Made by a program: the position numbers and the translations under genes
Source of the DNA: Adiantum capillus-veneris
Taxonomy: Eukaryota > Streptophyta > Polypodiopsida > Polypodiales > Pteridaceae
Assembly: GCA_014529385.2 (NCBI GenBank)
Contig: CM043958.1
Coordinates: 150,790,793 to 150,854,792 of the forward strand
Reading direction: 5' to 3'
Length of the DNA stretch: 64,000 bases
The notes under the pieces: generated by a model
What the model saw: the letters and a program-made list of their open reading frames with translations, nothing else
Databases searched by the model: none
Told to the model about the DNA's origin: nothing
In this document: positions 1 to 10,207 of the stretch, piece by piece
Position numbering within the stretch: position 1 is the first letter of the stretch
How the letters are laid out: every line of letters starts with the position of its first letter

Positions 1-101
1 ATAGGTGCACACACTTGTTTATGTTAGGTGGCTAGCATTTTTTGTCAAAATAGCACAATGTTGAAGCACATATGGGATAAACACGCCGTCACAGACAATT
101 G

Positions 102-103
<2 letters not shown>

Positions 104-188
<85 letters not shown>
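104..188. repeat. (GA)n microsatellite, LINE tail side
   Basis: About 42 uninterrupted AG units. On the LINE sense (minus) strand this is the (TC)n tail following TTTCATTTCATC. It occupies the place where most LINEs carry poly(A). Confidence 0.95.
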
Positions 189-191
<3 letters not shown>

Positions 192-416
192 AATGAAATG
201 TTATATTAACGTCTTCAAAGGGCCAAAGTGACCTATGAGACCAGAAAGTTACAATGTGGTGGATCTGATACAAAGTCAGAGTAACAAGATGACAAAATAA
301 CAGAATGACAAAATAAAATACTATGGAATCCTAAACTGCTAGGTGTGAACTAAGCAGCTAGCTGGATCCACAGTAGATCCAACATCGGTCGCTGGCAGAT
401 CTCATCAATCTCCTCT

Positions 417-870
417 AGCTTACGTAGGATGGTTTTGTGACAAGGCCCAGATACATGGACACCCACTTGTCTCATGGGACACGATGTGCTATTGGCCAGA
501 TACGCACATCTTCACACTAGCTGCGGATCGAGACGCACATCTTCACACCAGCTGCGGATCGAGACTGGGAGATACAACGGAGTACCAGCAGAGGCCAGGA
601 CATGTCCCTTGTGTGACATCGAGCCTGAGACAAAGTTGCACTACACATGCCATTGCCCCGTCTACTACGAGATACGAGGTCGCTTCCATTGCTTGTTTAG
701 AGAGGGCTTTTGACCATTCTCTAGAGTCATGCGGTACGAGGATCAGAGATGCCTGGGTTTGTTTTTGCTAGAGCTGCGCAGACACAGAGAGAGCCTGATG
801 AGAGGAGAGGCTAGCCAGTCTCAGAGACAGATCACAGACTTCTTTAGAGCTGCCACTGGACACTTGGAGG
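417..870 (+). pseudogene. LINE ORF2 C-terminal fragment (inverted segment)
   Basis: The translated plus strand contains the C-terminal cysteine/histidine region typical of LINE ORF2 proteins (CPLCDIEPETKLHYTCHCP), followed by GRFHCLFREGF and an arginine-rich stretch. Frame continuity is lost by a stop at 712-714 and a frame change. A 31-bp unit containing CACATCTTCACA is duplicated in tandem at about 505-566. Residues match the ORF2 end at 28.6-29.0 kb. The fragment ends where the (GA)n tract begins. Confidence 0.8.
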
Positions 871-881
871 AGTTACGAGAG

Positions 882-884
<3 letters not shown>

Positions 885-976
<92 letters not shown>
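885..976. repeat. (GA)n microsatellite, 5' side of LINE insertion
   Basis: About 46 GA units directly abut the internal end of the inverted LINE segment. With the tract at 104-188 it suggests that a (GA)n target was split by the insertion. Confidence 0.95.
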
Positions 977-979
<3 letters not shown>

Positions 980-1235
980 GGCGAGTCAAGCTTGAGATTG
1001 CACCAATTAACTATAGTTGGATTTTTGCCAGCAGGACACAGTTTTCACCACGATAGGCAGCATCACGCTTTGGACCATGTGGAAGGCTCGATGTGCCCAC
1101 ATTCTGGGCTCACAGTCCTCCCCTACATCCACCATTTTGACAGCCATTTGGACTGAGCTGCTGCATGCTCTTCGCAAACAGAGTGATTCATCAATTGGCT
1201 TCTCTACTCAAATGAAGTTGCCGAAACGCAGCTGA
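977..1235 (+). pseudogene. Remnant of a second LINE type, ORF2 C-terminal region
   Basis: An open stretch from 1017 to 1235 reads TLWTMWKARCAHILG followed by IWTELLHALRKQ. The pattern of tryptophans and a W-K-A-R-C core resembles the region after the reverse transcriptase in plant LINE polyproteins. No other domain is visible and the fragment is flanked by decayed DNA. The family assignment rests on this short motif only. Confidence 0.4.
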
Positions 1236-2290
1236 ACTACATTATGTCAAATATGAAAATCGCCTGCATCAAAAGTCCCATCTTGCTTAGCTTCTTGCTC
1301 TACCAAATTCAAGGAGTTATATTGAGGGGTGGAGCTAGTCGATGACGCTTTACTAAATCAGGATTGAGAGGATGCTTCAGAGCGCTTGGAGAGACAATGG
1401 AGCATGAGGATCAGCAGTTGGAGCAGCCTAGGATCAGCGTGAGGTGCCCGAGGATAGGCCAGTTTAGTAGCTTCTTGATTCTTTGGAGATTTAGTCGCAC
1501 GTGCCCCTTACAACAAACATTAGGGAGACTAGGATAGTGAGTCTCCTCATGTAGCTGAGGAGTTAGATTATTTAGTAGGTTTTGCATCACCGGTAGAATC
1601 CAAATGCCTTTTTATTTATGTATTTTCCTCCTCACTTCTTTGCTTGTGGTCCATGGAGATTTCTAGAGGACACTTCCTAAACTTATTGAAGCCGATTGAG
1701 GGGCCTAAAATTTAACTGAAGACTTAGGGCTCAGGATCAAATCCGTACCCTAACAACTTGCAGATCAGTGGCCGAGGGGCCTAAAACCCTTTAAAGACTT
1801 CTCAAAGACAAATTAGCATAAAAATTGATGATGTGGTAGCATGTATGAACATTCTCAAAACATCCTCAACAAATCTCCCAGTTTTGTAGAGTTTTCAATA
1901 GTTTCTTAACTTACATTTTGCCACCTCTCTTGCCTCAAGTTGTCATGTGACACATCCAACCCTATGTGTCCGTGGACAAGCTACAGCATGATCAGGGTTC
2001 AGTACAGCATGATCAGGGTTCAGTCAGTCCAGTCAGTCTAGATTTAGCAGTGATCTGGCACTTTTGTGAGTCTATTTGTAGACCGTGCATGCCCAGTCAC
2101 TTAGCATAGATGCATATCCTCTGGTTGCACACAGCATGATCATCAATATTTCCTTCAGAATCCATCAGATTCAGTTAGGGGATTTTTCCAATGCATTTAG
2201 CCTATTTTCCCTATTTTTGGTATTTTTCACTTATTATTTTTAAGTGACTTCCCAACAAAAGTAGGTAGGGCAATTTTGCTAAGTTAATAT
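1236..2290. other. Intergenic repeat debris with LTR-type motifs
   Basis: No gene is seen. The phrase GAGGGGCCTAAAA occurs near 1697-1711 and again, as GGCCGAGGGGCCTAAAACCC, near 1770-1790. That motif recurs in the U3 regions of the LTRs in this window, so an eroded LTR is likely. A 21-bp unit containing ACAGCATGATCAGGGTTCAG is repeated in tandem at about 1983-2024. Confidence 0.5.
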
Positions 2291-3403
2291 ATAAGCAAAC
2301 CCAAGTTAGCACTTTCTGGCAGAAGAGGCAGCAGGAGCACATGCTCAACAGGCACCTTCTCAGCAGAACCCCAGCAGTACCCCCAGCGTTTTTGGTCTCC
2401 ATCCTAGCTACACCCTCAGCACCCTAGCGTTTTTTGTTCCTAGCAGTTTTCCACCGCATCAAGCACCAAGCCTTGGCGTTTCCAGCTTTCCCAAGATCGC
2501 CACATACTTTGCCTCTGTGGTGGAAGATGACGTAGAATTTTGGAGACATGATCTCCATGACATGATTGCTCCAGCAAAAAGAAAAACGTAGTTGGACGTG
2601 GATCTTCGATTATTTAGAGTAGGGGAGCCGAGAGAGATTTTGGAGGGAGCTTTTGAGGAAGCTTTTCATGGAAAATGGACTAGTTGGTAAATTTATTGAA
2701 AAAGCTTCCTCGACCAGATCCTTAGCGGTTGCATCAACATGCACTAACGCCAGCAGCAGTCCCAGATTTTGCTAGCGTTTTTCAGATGCAACAGCGTTTT
2801 CATTTTCAGCCATAAATGCAGCAGATGCAGCAGCGTTTTCAGCATTCCCCACAGTAGCAGATTCAGCCCTTGAAGCATTGCAGAAGACCCCCATTTTCAG
2901 CCCTTGAAAACGCAGCCAAAACAGTCATTTTCAGCCACCCAAAACAGCCCAAAGATTAGCAGATTTTTAGTAGATAGAAGACCACAGATTTCAGCCATAA
3001 AGTCGTCGTCGTCATCACCGGCATAGTCCCAGATTGCATCAGTCCATTGCATCGTCATTGTACCACTTTGTGCAATCAATAAGTAGACCACTCTCGCCGA
3101 CGAGAGTGGGGCCTTCGGAGGAGGGTTTTACGTCCCTGGTGTCGTATCTCTCTTCTCTCTATCTCTCAGTCTCATACACTCGCACGCACAGTGTCCATTC
3201 ACTTTGTTTGTGATCATAGCACCTTCCATTAAGAACAAAAGGAACCTTGAGCACAGTTGGGAGCACTCATCTTGAGCAAAGCGCAAACAATCATTCCGCT
3301 GCACCTAAGACAAGTAGTTCCTCCTTCTTGGGCACTAGCAAGCACAAGAGCCTCTTGACAATTTACTCAGCCGTGGATTCCGATCTGGGCAGTTTTCAGG
3401 AAC
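2291..3403 (+). other. Decayed sequence upstream of a gag fragment
   Basis: Broken short frames rich in Gln, Ser and Pro codons (CAGCAG, CAGCGTTTT) suggest a degraded gag-like leader, but I cannot assign a family. The end (3100-3400) has a CT-rich stretch resembling the leader that precedes gag in the element at 6.3 kb. No intact frame is present. Confidence 0.3.
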
Positions 3404-3990
3404 ATGGTTCAATCACTTGATGTGTACCCAGTGCAACCGCCTTTGCCATCGCTATTGCCACCATCTCTCCCACCTCCACCCGGATACAATGATTGGAGTG
3501 CTTATGGTTTCTACTATTATTATCTACATCCTCGCTTTGCGGCGAATCAACCAAAGGACTTCAAGGATGGTGGATCTAAGATTTTTTTTTTAAAACCTTT
3601 TCCTCTGTGAAAAATAGGAAGAACGCCTCACAGTTCCTGCTGCAATTTGATACCATTTATGCCTTGGGGAGCTACACAGAAGAATCCAAGATTACTTGAG
3701 CGACGGGATTTCTCATAGATAATGTTATGCAGTGGTGGAGTTCAATAGCTATCAAGCCGCATGCTCCAAGGACTTGGCGAGCTCCCAAAGATATTTATGC
3801 TTGGAGCCACATGACATCCCTATTTGAAGTACAACATTTGACAAAATGAGGTAATGTGAAAATGCTTGCCAGGAAACAATGGAAGACTAAAACCAAAGGT
3901 TCCTCGCCGTTTACCTTCCGGTGTCTTTCTTCAAGCTCATCACCTTGGAGAACCAATACGAGCTCTATACCATTGGATCGCCATCACCTC
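3404..3990 (+). pseudogene. gag fragment, proline-rich chromovirus family
   Basis: The translation starts MVQSLDVYPVQPPLPSLLPP and continues with YNDWSAYGFY and NQPKDFKDGG. It matches the gag at 7.45 kb but with a shorter proline tract. After position 3608 the match continues across frameshifts (QFLLQFDTIYALGSY, then ENQYELYTIGSPSP) to 3990, where the minus-strand element at 3992 begins. It is a fragment of the same family as the 6.3 kb element, interrupted by another insertion. Confidence 0.7.
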
Positions 3991-3991
3991 T

Positions 3992-4122
3992 TGTAACAAA
4001 CTTGGACACCCCAAGTTTGGAATCTGTTGCGACATGAGAGAGAGAGATTTACTTAAAACCTTTATAAAATTCAATCACAAGTCAATTGAGTCGACACGGC
4101 CCGATGTAGTTCCGTGTCTCGA
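3992..4122 (-). repeat. 3' LTR remnant (R/U5 end)
   Basis: On the minus strand it ends GGGTGTCCAAGTTTGTTACA, matching the LTR end at 23.56-23.59 kb. The segment with GGCCCGATGTAGTTCCGTG matches a more internal part of that LTR. U3 and the untranslated region after pol have been deleted. Confidence 0.65.
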
Positions 4123-4129
4123 ATTAGAC

Positions 4130-5450
4130 GTAGCTAAACCGAAAGCCTCAAGGTAAAGTTCACAAATTTGAGGAGTATCTGCTAGGTCCTCCTCCGTCCA
4201 CTTCACATTCAACACTGAATAGTTCTTAAATTTCACTAAGAACTGCCGAATCACTTTATCTTCTACTTTTCTTTCCTTATGAGCCAAAATCTATTCTTGA
4301 ACGAGTAGCGCCTTGCTCTCTTCCACTTCGGGTTGCTCATCAGGCTCCCCATCAAAACTGGCACCTCACCCTTAACGGGTTTCAACAGCTTCACATGAAA
4401 TGCATTGTGAATCTTCCAAGTATTTGGGAACTTGAGTTTGAAGGATACATCATTTATCTCTTCTTTAATCTGGAAAGGGCCATAATACCTCATGCTAAGC
4501 TTTGGAAAAAGCCGCTCCTTTCCCTTTCGTTTCCTTAGGTGTGCATCTTCCTTCAACTTCAAGTCGCGTCGATGTTGATCCGCTGCCTTCGTTTGCTGTG
4601 CTTGAGACTTCTCTAGAGCCTCGCAAACCTTGACAAACGCAGTGTCCAGGTCCCTCGTATTGATCCGATTCAAAAATCTTGCCTTTAGTGCTTAGGAAGG
4701 GAGGGACCTTCTTAGCACCTTCGATTACCTCGAATGGCGCCTTACCCATCGAGGAGTGAACCGTGTTATTGTAGGCAAATTCCACCAAAGGCAAATATTT
4801 TTCCCATTGAGTCTTCTGATTAGAGATGTAAGACTTGCATAAACCCAAAACCACTGAATTGGCTATCTCAGATTGCCCATTTGTTTGTGGGTGGAAAGAT
4901 GACGAGAACTACAACTGCGTGTCAATGTTCTCCCAAATAGCCTTCCAAAACAAACTCGTGAATTGGGGATCTCTATCAGAGACTATGGTCTCAGACATGC
5001 CATGTAACCGAAATATCTGAGCAATGAACAATCTCGCTAAATGACCAGGCTTGATTGTTTTCTTACTGGAATGAAGTGAGCTTGCTTGCTAAATCTGTCA
5101 ATGACACTCCAAATGCCATCATGCCCACTTTGAGTCTTCGGGAGATCAAACATGAAATCCATTGCAATGTAGGGGCAGGTGGGAATGGGTAAAGGCTGTA
5201 GTAGTCCTTGTGCCTTATGCTTGTGAAACTTGACCTTTTGGCATACTAAACAACTGCGAACAAAGTCGTCCACATCCTTTTTGAGTTTCGACCAATAGAA
5301 GTAACTCTCCACACCCTTCAACGTAGTATCGATGTCGCGGTGACCCGTAATAGGTGGACAATGGCACTCTGTCAAGACCTTTTCCCTCAAAGGCTGTGTA
5401 ACACATAACATCCGTAAAAGGATTCAAACTTGACTGACTGTCCACCCTCT
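4130..5450 (-). pseudogene. Chromovirus integrase and chromodomain
   Basis: This is the C-terminal part of a gypsy Pol. In order it shows the zinc-binding finger (H...H then CLVCQK), the catalytic core with AMDFMFDLP and VSDRDP, then a broken stretch with HPQTNGQSEIAN, the conserved YNNTVHSSMGKAPFEV block, a basic linker with DQHRRDLKLKEDAH, and a chromodomain (FLVKFKNYSVLNVKWTEED). The three catalytic acidic residues are recognisable. Frameshifts break it at about 5037, 4854 and 4673, so it is non-functional. The chromodomain places the element among chromoviruses. Confidence 0.8.
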
Positions 5451-6237
5451 TTAATTCCTTAGTCTTCTTGCCCTTGTCTTCGAGAAAAGCATATTGGTTG
5501 GCTCTGTAAAGGTGTTTCTTCTTTGCATAAAACATGTGATCATCGGAGTCCAAACTGGAGGATGATGACTCCGCAGTAGAACTACCGGGTCGGGGTCTTC
5601 TCGTATTTGCCGCCTTCTTGTTCTTTCCAAAATTTTGATTCTTGCTTCGCTTCTTACCCTTTCTGTCCTCTTACTCTTTCTGTCCTCCTCGCTCTCGCTG
5701 GAGTTGGAAGAGGAAGAGCTATCCGAACTGTTAGAAGAAAAAGAAGAACTGGTTAGTCCTTCGAAACGTACATGCGTCTTCTATTTCCGTGCAGTTGCAA
5801 AAGAAGATCGACGGCCCAAGTAATTGGGGTAGTCAATCCCCTTGTTGCGCTTCTGCAATTGTTTCTTTGATGGCTTCTTTGCGTCTAGAAGTTGATTGAT
5901 TCGTTTTTTGATGACATCATCAAGTTCATCTTCAGTAAACATCCTTGGGGTAGGAGGTTGCTTGAGGACCGGTTTTATGGGTGACTCAATGGCTTTCTGC
6001 CAATGAGTATGTACTTCATCCATGGGGTGCTGGGTCAAAAATTTTGCATATTGTGGATCCTTTGCAAATTAAAGCATCGGCTTTGCACACTCATCAACCT
6101 GCTGTTAAGGTTACATCTCCATAGGTGGTACTCCATTGGCCGAGGTGGCCCGTACTCGTGCTTTACTAATCCACTGGAATTCTGCCTCCTGTTCCCGAGG
6201 TGGCAGGAGTCGTCGTTTGATTCTTGCCTTAATCCAT
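5451..6237 (-). pseudogene. gag N-terminal half, serine/acidic-rich type
   Basis: Sense-strand text includes TEDELDDVIKKRINQLLDAK, then YPNYLGRRSSFATA, then a Ser/Glu/Asp-rich stretch and DSDDHMFYAKKKHLYRANQY. The same blocks occur in the same order in the gag at 18.1-19.6 kb. The first codon is probably the ATG at 6237-6235, which is followed at once by an in-frame TAA. The sequence fuses to integrase near 5450. Confidence 0.65.
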
Positions 6238-6288
6238 GTGTGCCACGAGAAAGGGATCGGATTTCCTGGTAGATGAGAAATCGACTGA

Positions 6289-6300
6289 CCTCTGATACCA
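6289..6300 (-). other. Primer-binding site, initiator tRNA-Met type
   Basis: The minus strand reads TGGTATCAGAGG one base after the LTR end, an 11-of-12 match to the common plant PBS. Confidence 0.75.
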
Positions 6301-6334
6301 TTGTAACAAACTTGGAGAGCCCAAGTCTGGAATC

Positions 6335-6878
6335 TAGTCACAAACTGTCGACGTGTCAAAGCCCTGAAGAATGGAACCAACTGGCAGAAGAAGAAGCAAC
6401 AGAAGAAGAAGAAGTCCTACCAACTTATGGGACCTCGTTTGTTGGGGCCCAAGAGACATAAAGGAATTAAAAATAAACCTGGACTCTCACTTGCGTAGAA
6501 ACTGATGACATGGTAGTTCTACGGAAAACCTGAAATTTTGCCGAGAGTGCCAACGTGGCAGATTTTCGCAAAACGCATTGTCAGTGCTGACGTGGCAGTT
6601 GTACGTAATTCTGTGATTTGCGTTGGCAGCTTTTTGGTATTGCTTTTGGACCAAAAGCTTTTGAGTTTGAAGGTTTTTCATATAAACTGCTTTTGGAGCC
6701 TAGGGCCTTTAAATATGAGGCCATGGGCTCATTCTCTGGCGAGCTTCCTGTAGAAAATGCAGAGTCTGGAGTACCGGCTTGTATAGTGTTGATGCAAATA
6801 TAAAGAAATGCCGAAAGGGGCGCCAAGGTTTGGTGCCTCTACTCTTCGGGGTGGAATTCCGCCTCCGTGTTGCGTGTC

Positions 6879-6915
<37 letters not shown>

Positions 6916-6993
6916 AGTTCAGTTGTTATTGAAGTGCTAAAAGTCTGTTCAGTCTGTTCTTTTCTATTGGCACGTAGTGCTCGTCTTGTGACA
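6335..6993 (+). repeat. 5' LTR
   Basis: Begins near AGTCACAAACTGTCGACGTG and ends TCGTCTTGTGACA just before the PBS. It contains the TGACGTGGCA-type motifs near 6549 and 6586, a (CT)n run near 6881-6911, and a TATAAA-like stretch near 6680-6800. Inverted copies of this LTR type lie at 16.96-17.6 kb and 48.7 kb. Confidence 0.75.
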
Positions 6994-6994
6994 G

Positions 6995-7006
6995 TGGTAT
7001 CAGAGC
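6995..7006 (+). other. Primer-binding site, initiator tRNA-Met type
   Basis: TGGTATCAGAGC, a perfect 12-base plant PBS, one base after the LTR end. Confidence 0.9.
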
Positions 7007-7215
7007 ATCAGGCTTGTGCTTTTCTGAAAGCATAACGGTCCTACAAAAGAGTAGACAGAGCAAACCAGCGGCTACTAGAAATTGATATTTGAAGTATCTT
7101 TGTGTCCCGACCCCGGACTTATTAGCCACTCCCACCCTTACTTCATCGCGCATCGGGCGGGCTTTTGTCTTCGTCGCTCTGTCTTACAGGGCATAAGCCA
7201 TAAAGTACCCAAGAC

Positions 7216-8334
7216 ATGGAATTCATGGATTCAACAGAATATTTGCAGTTTCTGTTTGACGAGCTTCACGACATTCTTTTGCATCCTCAACAGAATCTTC
7301 CGACGTTGCAAAGTTTTCAACAATTTTTGAACTACATGTTACCCCCTCTGATGCCACAGGTGGTACCTCCTTTGGCACCAGAAAGTACGAGAGCTTCCAA
7401 CCAGCAACCTTCTCAACCATCTTTTCCGATCGGGGAGGGGAGTCTTCAGCAATATGGTGCAACCATTTGACCCTGATCCACTGCAACCGCCTTTGCCACC
7501 ACCACCACCTCCACCTCCACCACCACCACCACCACCACCACCACCACCACCACCAAGCTACAACGGCTGGAGCCCATATGGATACCCTTATTATCCATAT
7601 GCGGGATATGCGCCTAACCAACCCAAAGGTTTCAAGGATGGCGGCATGATAGTCAAATTTTTCACTTTTTCCGGGGTGAAAGATCGGAAGAAAGCATTGC
7701 AGTTCCTACAACAATTCGACAATATCTATGCTTTGGGGAACTATATAGAAGAATCCAAGATTTATCGAGCAGCAAGATTTCTTAAAGATAATGAATGCTA
7801 TGCAATGGTGGAGTTCAATCGTGGCACAACCGTATGCTCCAAGGACTTGGCAAGCTTTCAAGACAGTTTTTGCAGGCAGTTACATGACTTCCATGTTTGA
7901 AGTCCAGATTTTGGCAGAGTGGGGCAACTTGAAAATGCTTGCCACCGAAACCATGGACGACTATAATCGAAGGTTTCTCGACGTGTACCTTCTCGAAGTT
8001 CATTTTCTTCGAGGACCAGTGCGAGTGCTACACCATTGGACTACCATCATCATTGCAGGAATATTGTCTTTCCAAGCAAGTCTCTACCATGCAAGAGCTT
8101 ATGGACCATGCTGCGGTCGGCTACAAAATGATGAAGGGAACGCTAGAGTTTACCACAGAAGAACCTCCGACCACTAACCACAACTCCTGCCAACAAAGAA
8201 CAAATTCTCGAGAGTCTCGTGAAAGCCAACCGCAAAGGCCTCGTTTGACGCCTCAACAACGAGATACCTTACTACAAGAAGGCCGATGTTTTGGATGCTT
8301 TCAAACAGGACATAACTATTTGGGTTGTGCCTAA
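7216..8334 (+). pseudogene. gag with polyproline tract and CCHC knuckle
   Basis: This is the retrotransposon capsid/nucleocapsid gene. The start at 7216 (MEFMDSTEYLQFLFDELHD) follows the PBS by about 210 bases. A proline tract encoded by CCACCA-type repeats sits at about codon 95. The capsid region follows (FKDGGMIVKFFTFSGVKDRK), and the C-terminal zinc knuckle is CFGCFQTGHNYLGC, with all four metal ligands. At least three frameshifts (near 7460, 7810 and 7950) break it. Related fragments lie at 3.4 kb and 44.2 kb. Confidence 0.8.
7496..7556 (+). repeat. (CCA)n-like trinucleotide tract coding polyproline
   Basis: Mostly CCACCACCT/CCACCACCA units. It encodes about 20 consecutive prolines in the gag frame and only spurious poly-His or poly-Trp in other frames. 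Confidence 0.85.
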
Positions 8335-8399
8335 CGCACTGACAGCGAAGACGACGCCTGTGCCGACGGTCGACAGAAACCCAGGACCTTCTCTAGCCA

Positions 8400-8749
8400 A
8401 ATGAGCTAAGCCGACCATTGTATTAGTACCTGACATCTATGGCATACGCCTTGAAAGTACAAATGAATTGTGTCAAGGATATGGCAAAGTCAACGGTTTG
8501 AAAGCCCTAATATTCTTTGACCCAGGAGATACAGAGAACTTCATCCACCTAGAATTCTTGAAGCAGATGCACTTTGATTATGATGCGGAGGGTGGAGAAA
8601 TTGAAGCTGAGCTAGCCACAGGGCAAACTTAGAAAGTGGTACCGCTCATTGGTGCTCTTCTAGTGACTATCCAAGATTATTATGGACAAGCCGATTTCCA
8701 CATTATGAAGCTGGGCAACTGTGACGTTGTCTTGGGCATGCCTTGGCAG
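8400..8749 (+). pseudogene. Retroviral-type aspartic protease region
   Basis: Translation gives ALIFFDPGDTENFIHLEFL and later CDVVLGMPWQ, the two hallmark blocks of Ty3/gypsy protease. The usual D-S/T-G-A/S active site reads D-P-G-D here, so the enzyme is probably dead. An in-frame TAG near 8631 also interrupts it. The sequence stops at the tryptophan-glutamine where the next element inserted. Confidence 0.7.
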
Positions 8750-10033
8750 AAAATACCGTGAAGTCCTAGCGATTAGGAAATCGGGTCTTCAATGAAGGGG
8801 TAAATAGTAGCCTCAGGTTTTAGGCTAAGAAACATACGCGTGTCAGTGCGAGCACAGGAATGAGATTGGTTCCTTAGAACAACAGTAACCCTAAGGACTG
8901 AATTATTTTTACGGACTTAGGATAAGTCAATTAAATTATTTAAATGGTTTGTGCTGGACCAAATGGCCGGACAAGTGCGAAAGGTGATGCCAGAGCAGTG
9001 TCGGTATGGCATTGTGCTGTGGAGCAGCTAACATTTCATTGTAGCATCTGTGTGTGCGCAGTTGTGAGTGAATTTGCACATTTCATTAATAGCCTAATGA
9101 CTTTTAAATGTGAAAGTTGAATGGTTTTAAAATTATTAAGTAAGTGTGCCAAGTGGCACACTTACCAATGCAAAACTAGCTCTCACTCTCACTCTCACCC
9201 TCTCGCTCTTCCTAGCGTCCCCTCTTCCTATTGGCTTGATAAGAGCACCCCTTCCCCCATTTCTCAATGTTGGTAGTGCTCCTACCTCCCCTATTGTGAG
9301 TATGCTCTACGCATTGGAGCCCTCCATGGAAGCTTGAGAGCAGCCCCTTGCGACATATGTGGTGGCCTCGTGCTCCCATTGTCTAGAACAAGGGTTCTCA
9401 TAGCCATAGCCAACTTTTGGTGAAGTTTCATCGCGAGAGGTTGCAGTAGGCACTCTCTTCGTAGAGTGTGGTGTCTGTAAATTCTCTGTTTTCAGTCTCT
9501 AATCATCTCTTTTAGGGTGAGTTTCAACAAAATACACATAGAATCTAGTTCTTCTCTACCTACACTACGTGTACACAAAGTTTGGTGCGATTTCATCGCG
9601 AAAAAGGTCTCTATTTCGGCATTGGAAGGTGCTCAGGTAACATTTTCAAGTTATTTACAGAAAATTACAGCAAGCATGTGTGCGTGCATTTTGCGTGTTT
9701 CTCCCTTGTTTTTATTGCAGGAATGATTATGCAGAAAGGGACACTATTAGCGGAACGTAGACTCTCATTTTCGAGAGCTTCCGTTCAGTTTTGTGGAAGA
9801 TAGACTCATTTTCGAGAGCTTCTCAAAATCTCATAGCAGAGGGAAAATCCTCTTAGTATTCAGAGAGTAGCTTTCACACTCTCTCAGTCAGAAGCAGAAA
9901 AGAAAGAATAGAGGACGGGCTATTGCCCCGGTCCTGGGCTTGTAAAGATTCTCCCTTAGTAATAAAGATAATCTCTTTAATGGGGGGGGGGGGGGGGGGG
10001 GACCATCCCATCTTCTGGTCCCCAATGAAGTGT

Positions 10034-10080
<47 letters not shown>

Positions 10081-10141
10081 ATTCTCTTGAGTATTTGAAA
10101 TACAATTAAAAGTGAGTTTACGCTTCCGTATTTCTGTGACA
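8750..10141 (+). repeat. 5' LTR, 5'-truncated
   Basis: Aligns with 15133-16340 from AAAATACC onward and ends TTTCTGTGACA before the PBS. It holds an AATAAA signal near 9960, a 20-base G run (9982-10001), a hairpin at 9998-10023 and a (CT)n run (about 10037-10079). An extra ~140 bp around 9740-9890 is absent from the partner LTR. A GTAAC...TTGCAG stretch at 9637-9720 resembles a short intron and is conserved in the 3' LTR. Confidence 0.85.
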
Positions 10142-10142
10142 A

Positions 10143-10154
10143 TGGTATTAGAGC
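10143..10154 (+). other. Primer-binding site
   Basis: TGGTATTAGAGC, one mismatch from the standard tRNA-Met primer site, one base after the LTR. Confidence 0.85.
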
Positions 10155-10207
10155 AAGGTCATCTCTCTCTATCTTAAGGGATTGACGACTCTTGGCAGAC
10201 TAGAGAA

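Larger units (their letters stand above)
104..976 (-). mobile_element. LINE family 1, 5'-inverted (twin-primed) truncated copy
   Basis: The element lies between two (GA)n tracts. From 189 to about 416 it is the minus-strand 3' end of the LINE seen at 28.2 kb: the 3' UTR, the hairpin at 219-234, and the last codons of ORF2 (the EEIDEI region). From about 417 to 870 the sequence switches to the plus strand and carries an upstream part of the same ORF2. This is an inverted upstream segment joined to a correctly oriented 3' end, with about 50 codons lost between them. That is the layout left by twin priming during target-primed reverse transcription. The break point at 415-419 is clear by comparison with the 28-29 kb copy. 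Confidence 0.8.
3992..6334 (-). mobile_element. Ty3/gypsy chromovirus deletion derivative
   Basis: Read on the minus strand the order is: LTR end (6334-6302), tRNA-Met primer site (6300-6289), gag N-terminal part, integrase, chromodomain, LTR remnant ending at 3992. The distal half of gag, the zinc knuckle, protease, reverse transcriptase and RNase H are all missing. The gag text (FLEDKGKKTKELK) runs straight into integrase sequence near 5450. LTR ends read TGTTACA on the sense strand. The closest relative here is the element at 17.6-23.6 kb. Confidence 0.75.
6335..8749 (+). mobile_element. Ty3/gypsy element with proline-rich gag, 5' part
   Basis: The element starts with a 5' LTR, a primer site and gag, and continues into protease, where it is cut by the insertion that begins at 8750. 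Its LTR directly abuts the truncated LTR of the minus-strand element, so it probably inserted into that element. I do not see the rest of its pol clearly after 16.34 kb, so the distal part was probably lost. Confidence 0.7.

Noticed and set aside
19-273. Long frames of Glu-Arg or Leu-Ser repeats at the (GA)n tracts (also near 7.0, 28.2, 38.0-38.8 kb)
   Set aside because: They are translations of microsatellites and have no other protein features.
7223-7649. Poly-Trp and poly-His frames
   Set aside because: Other-frame readings of the CCACCA tract that encodes polyproline in gag.
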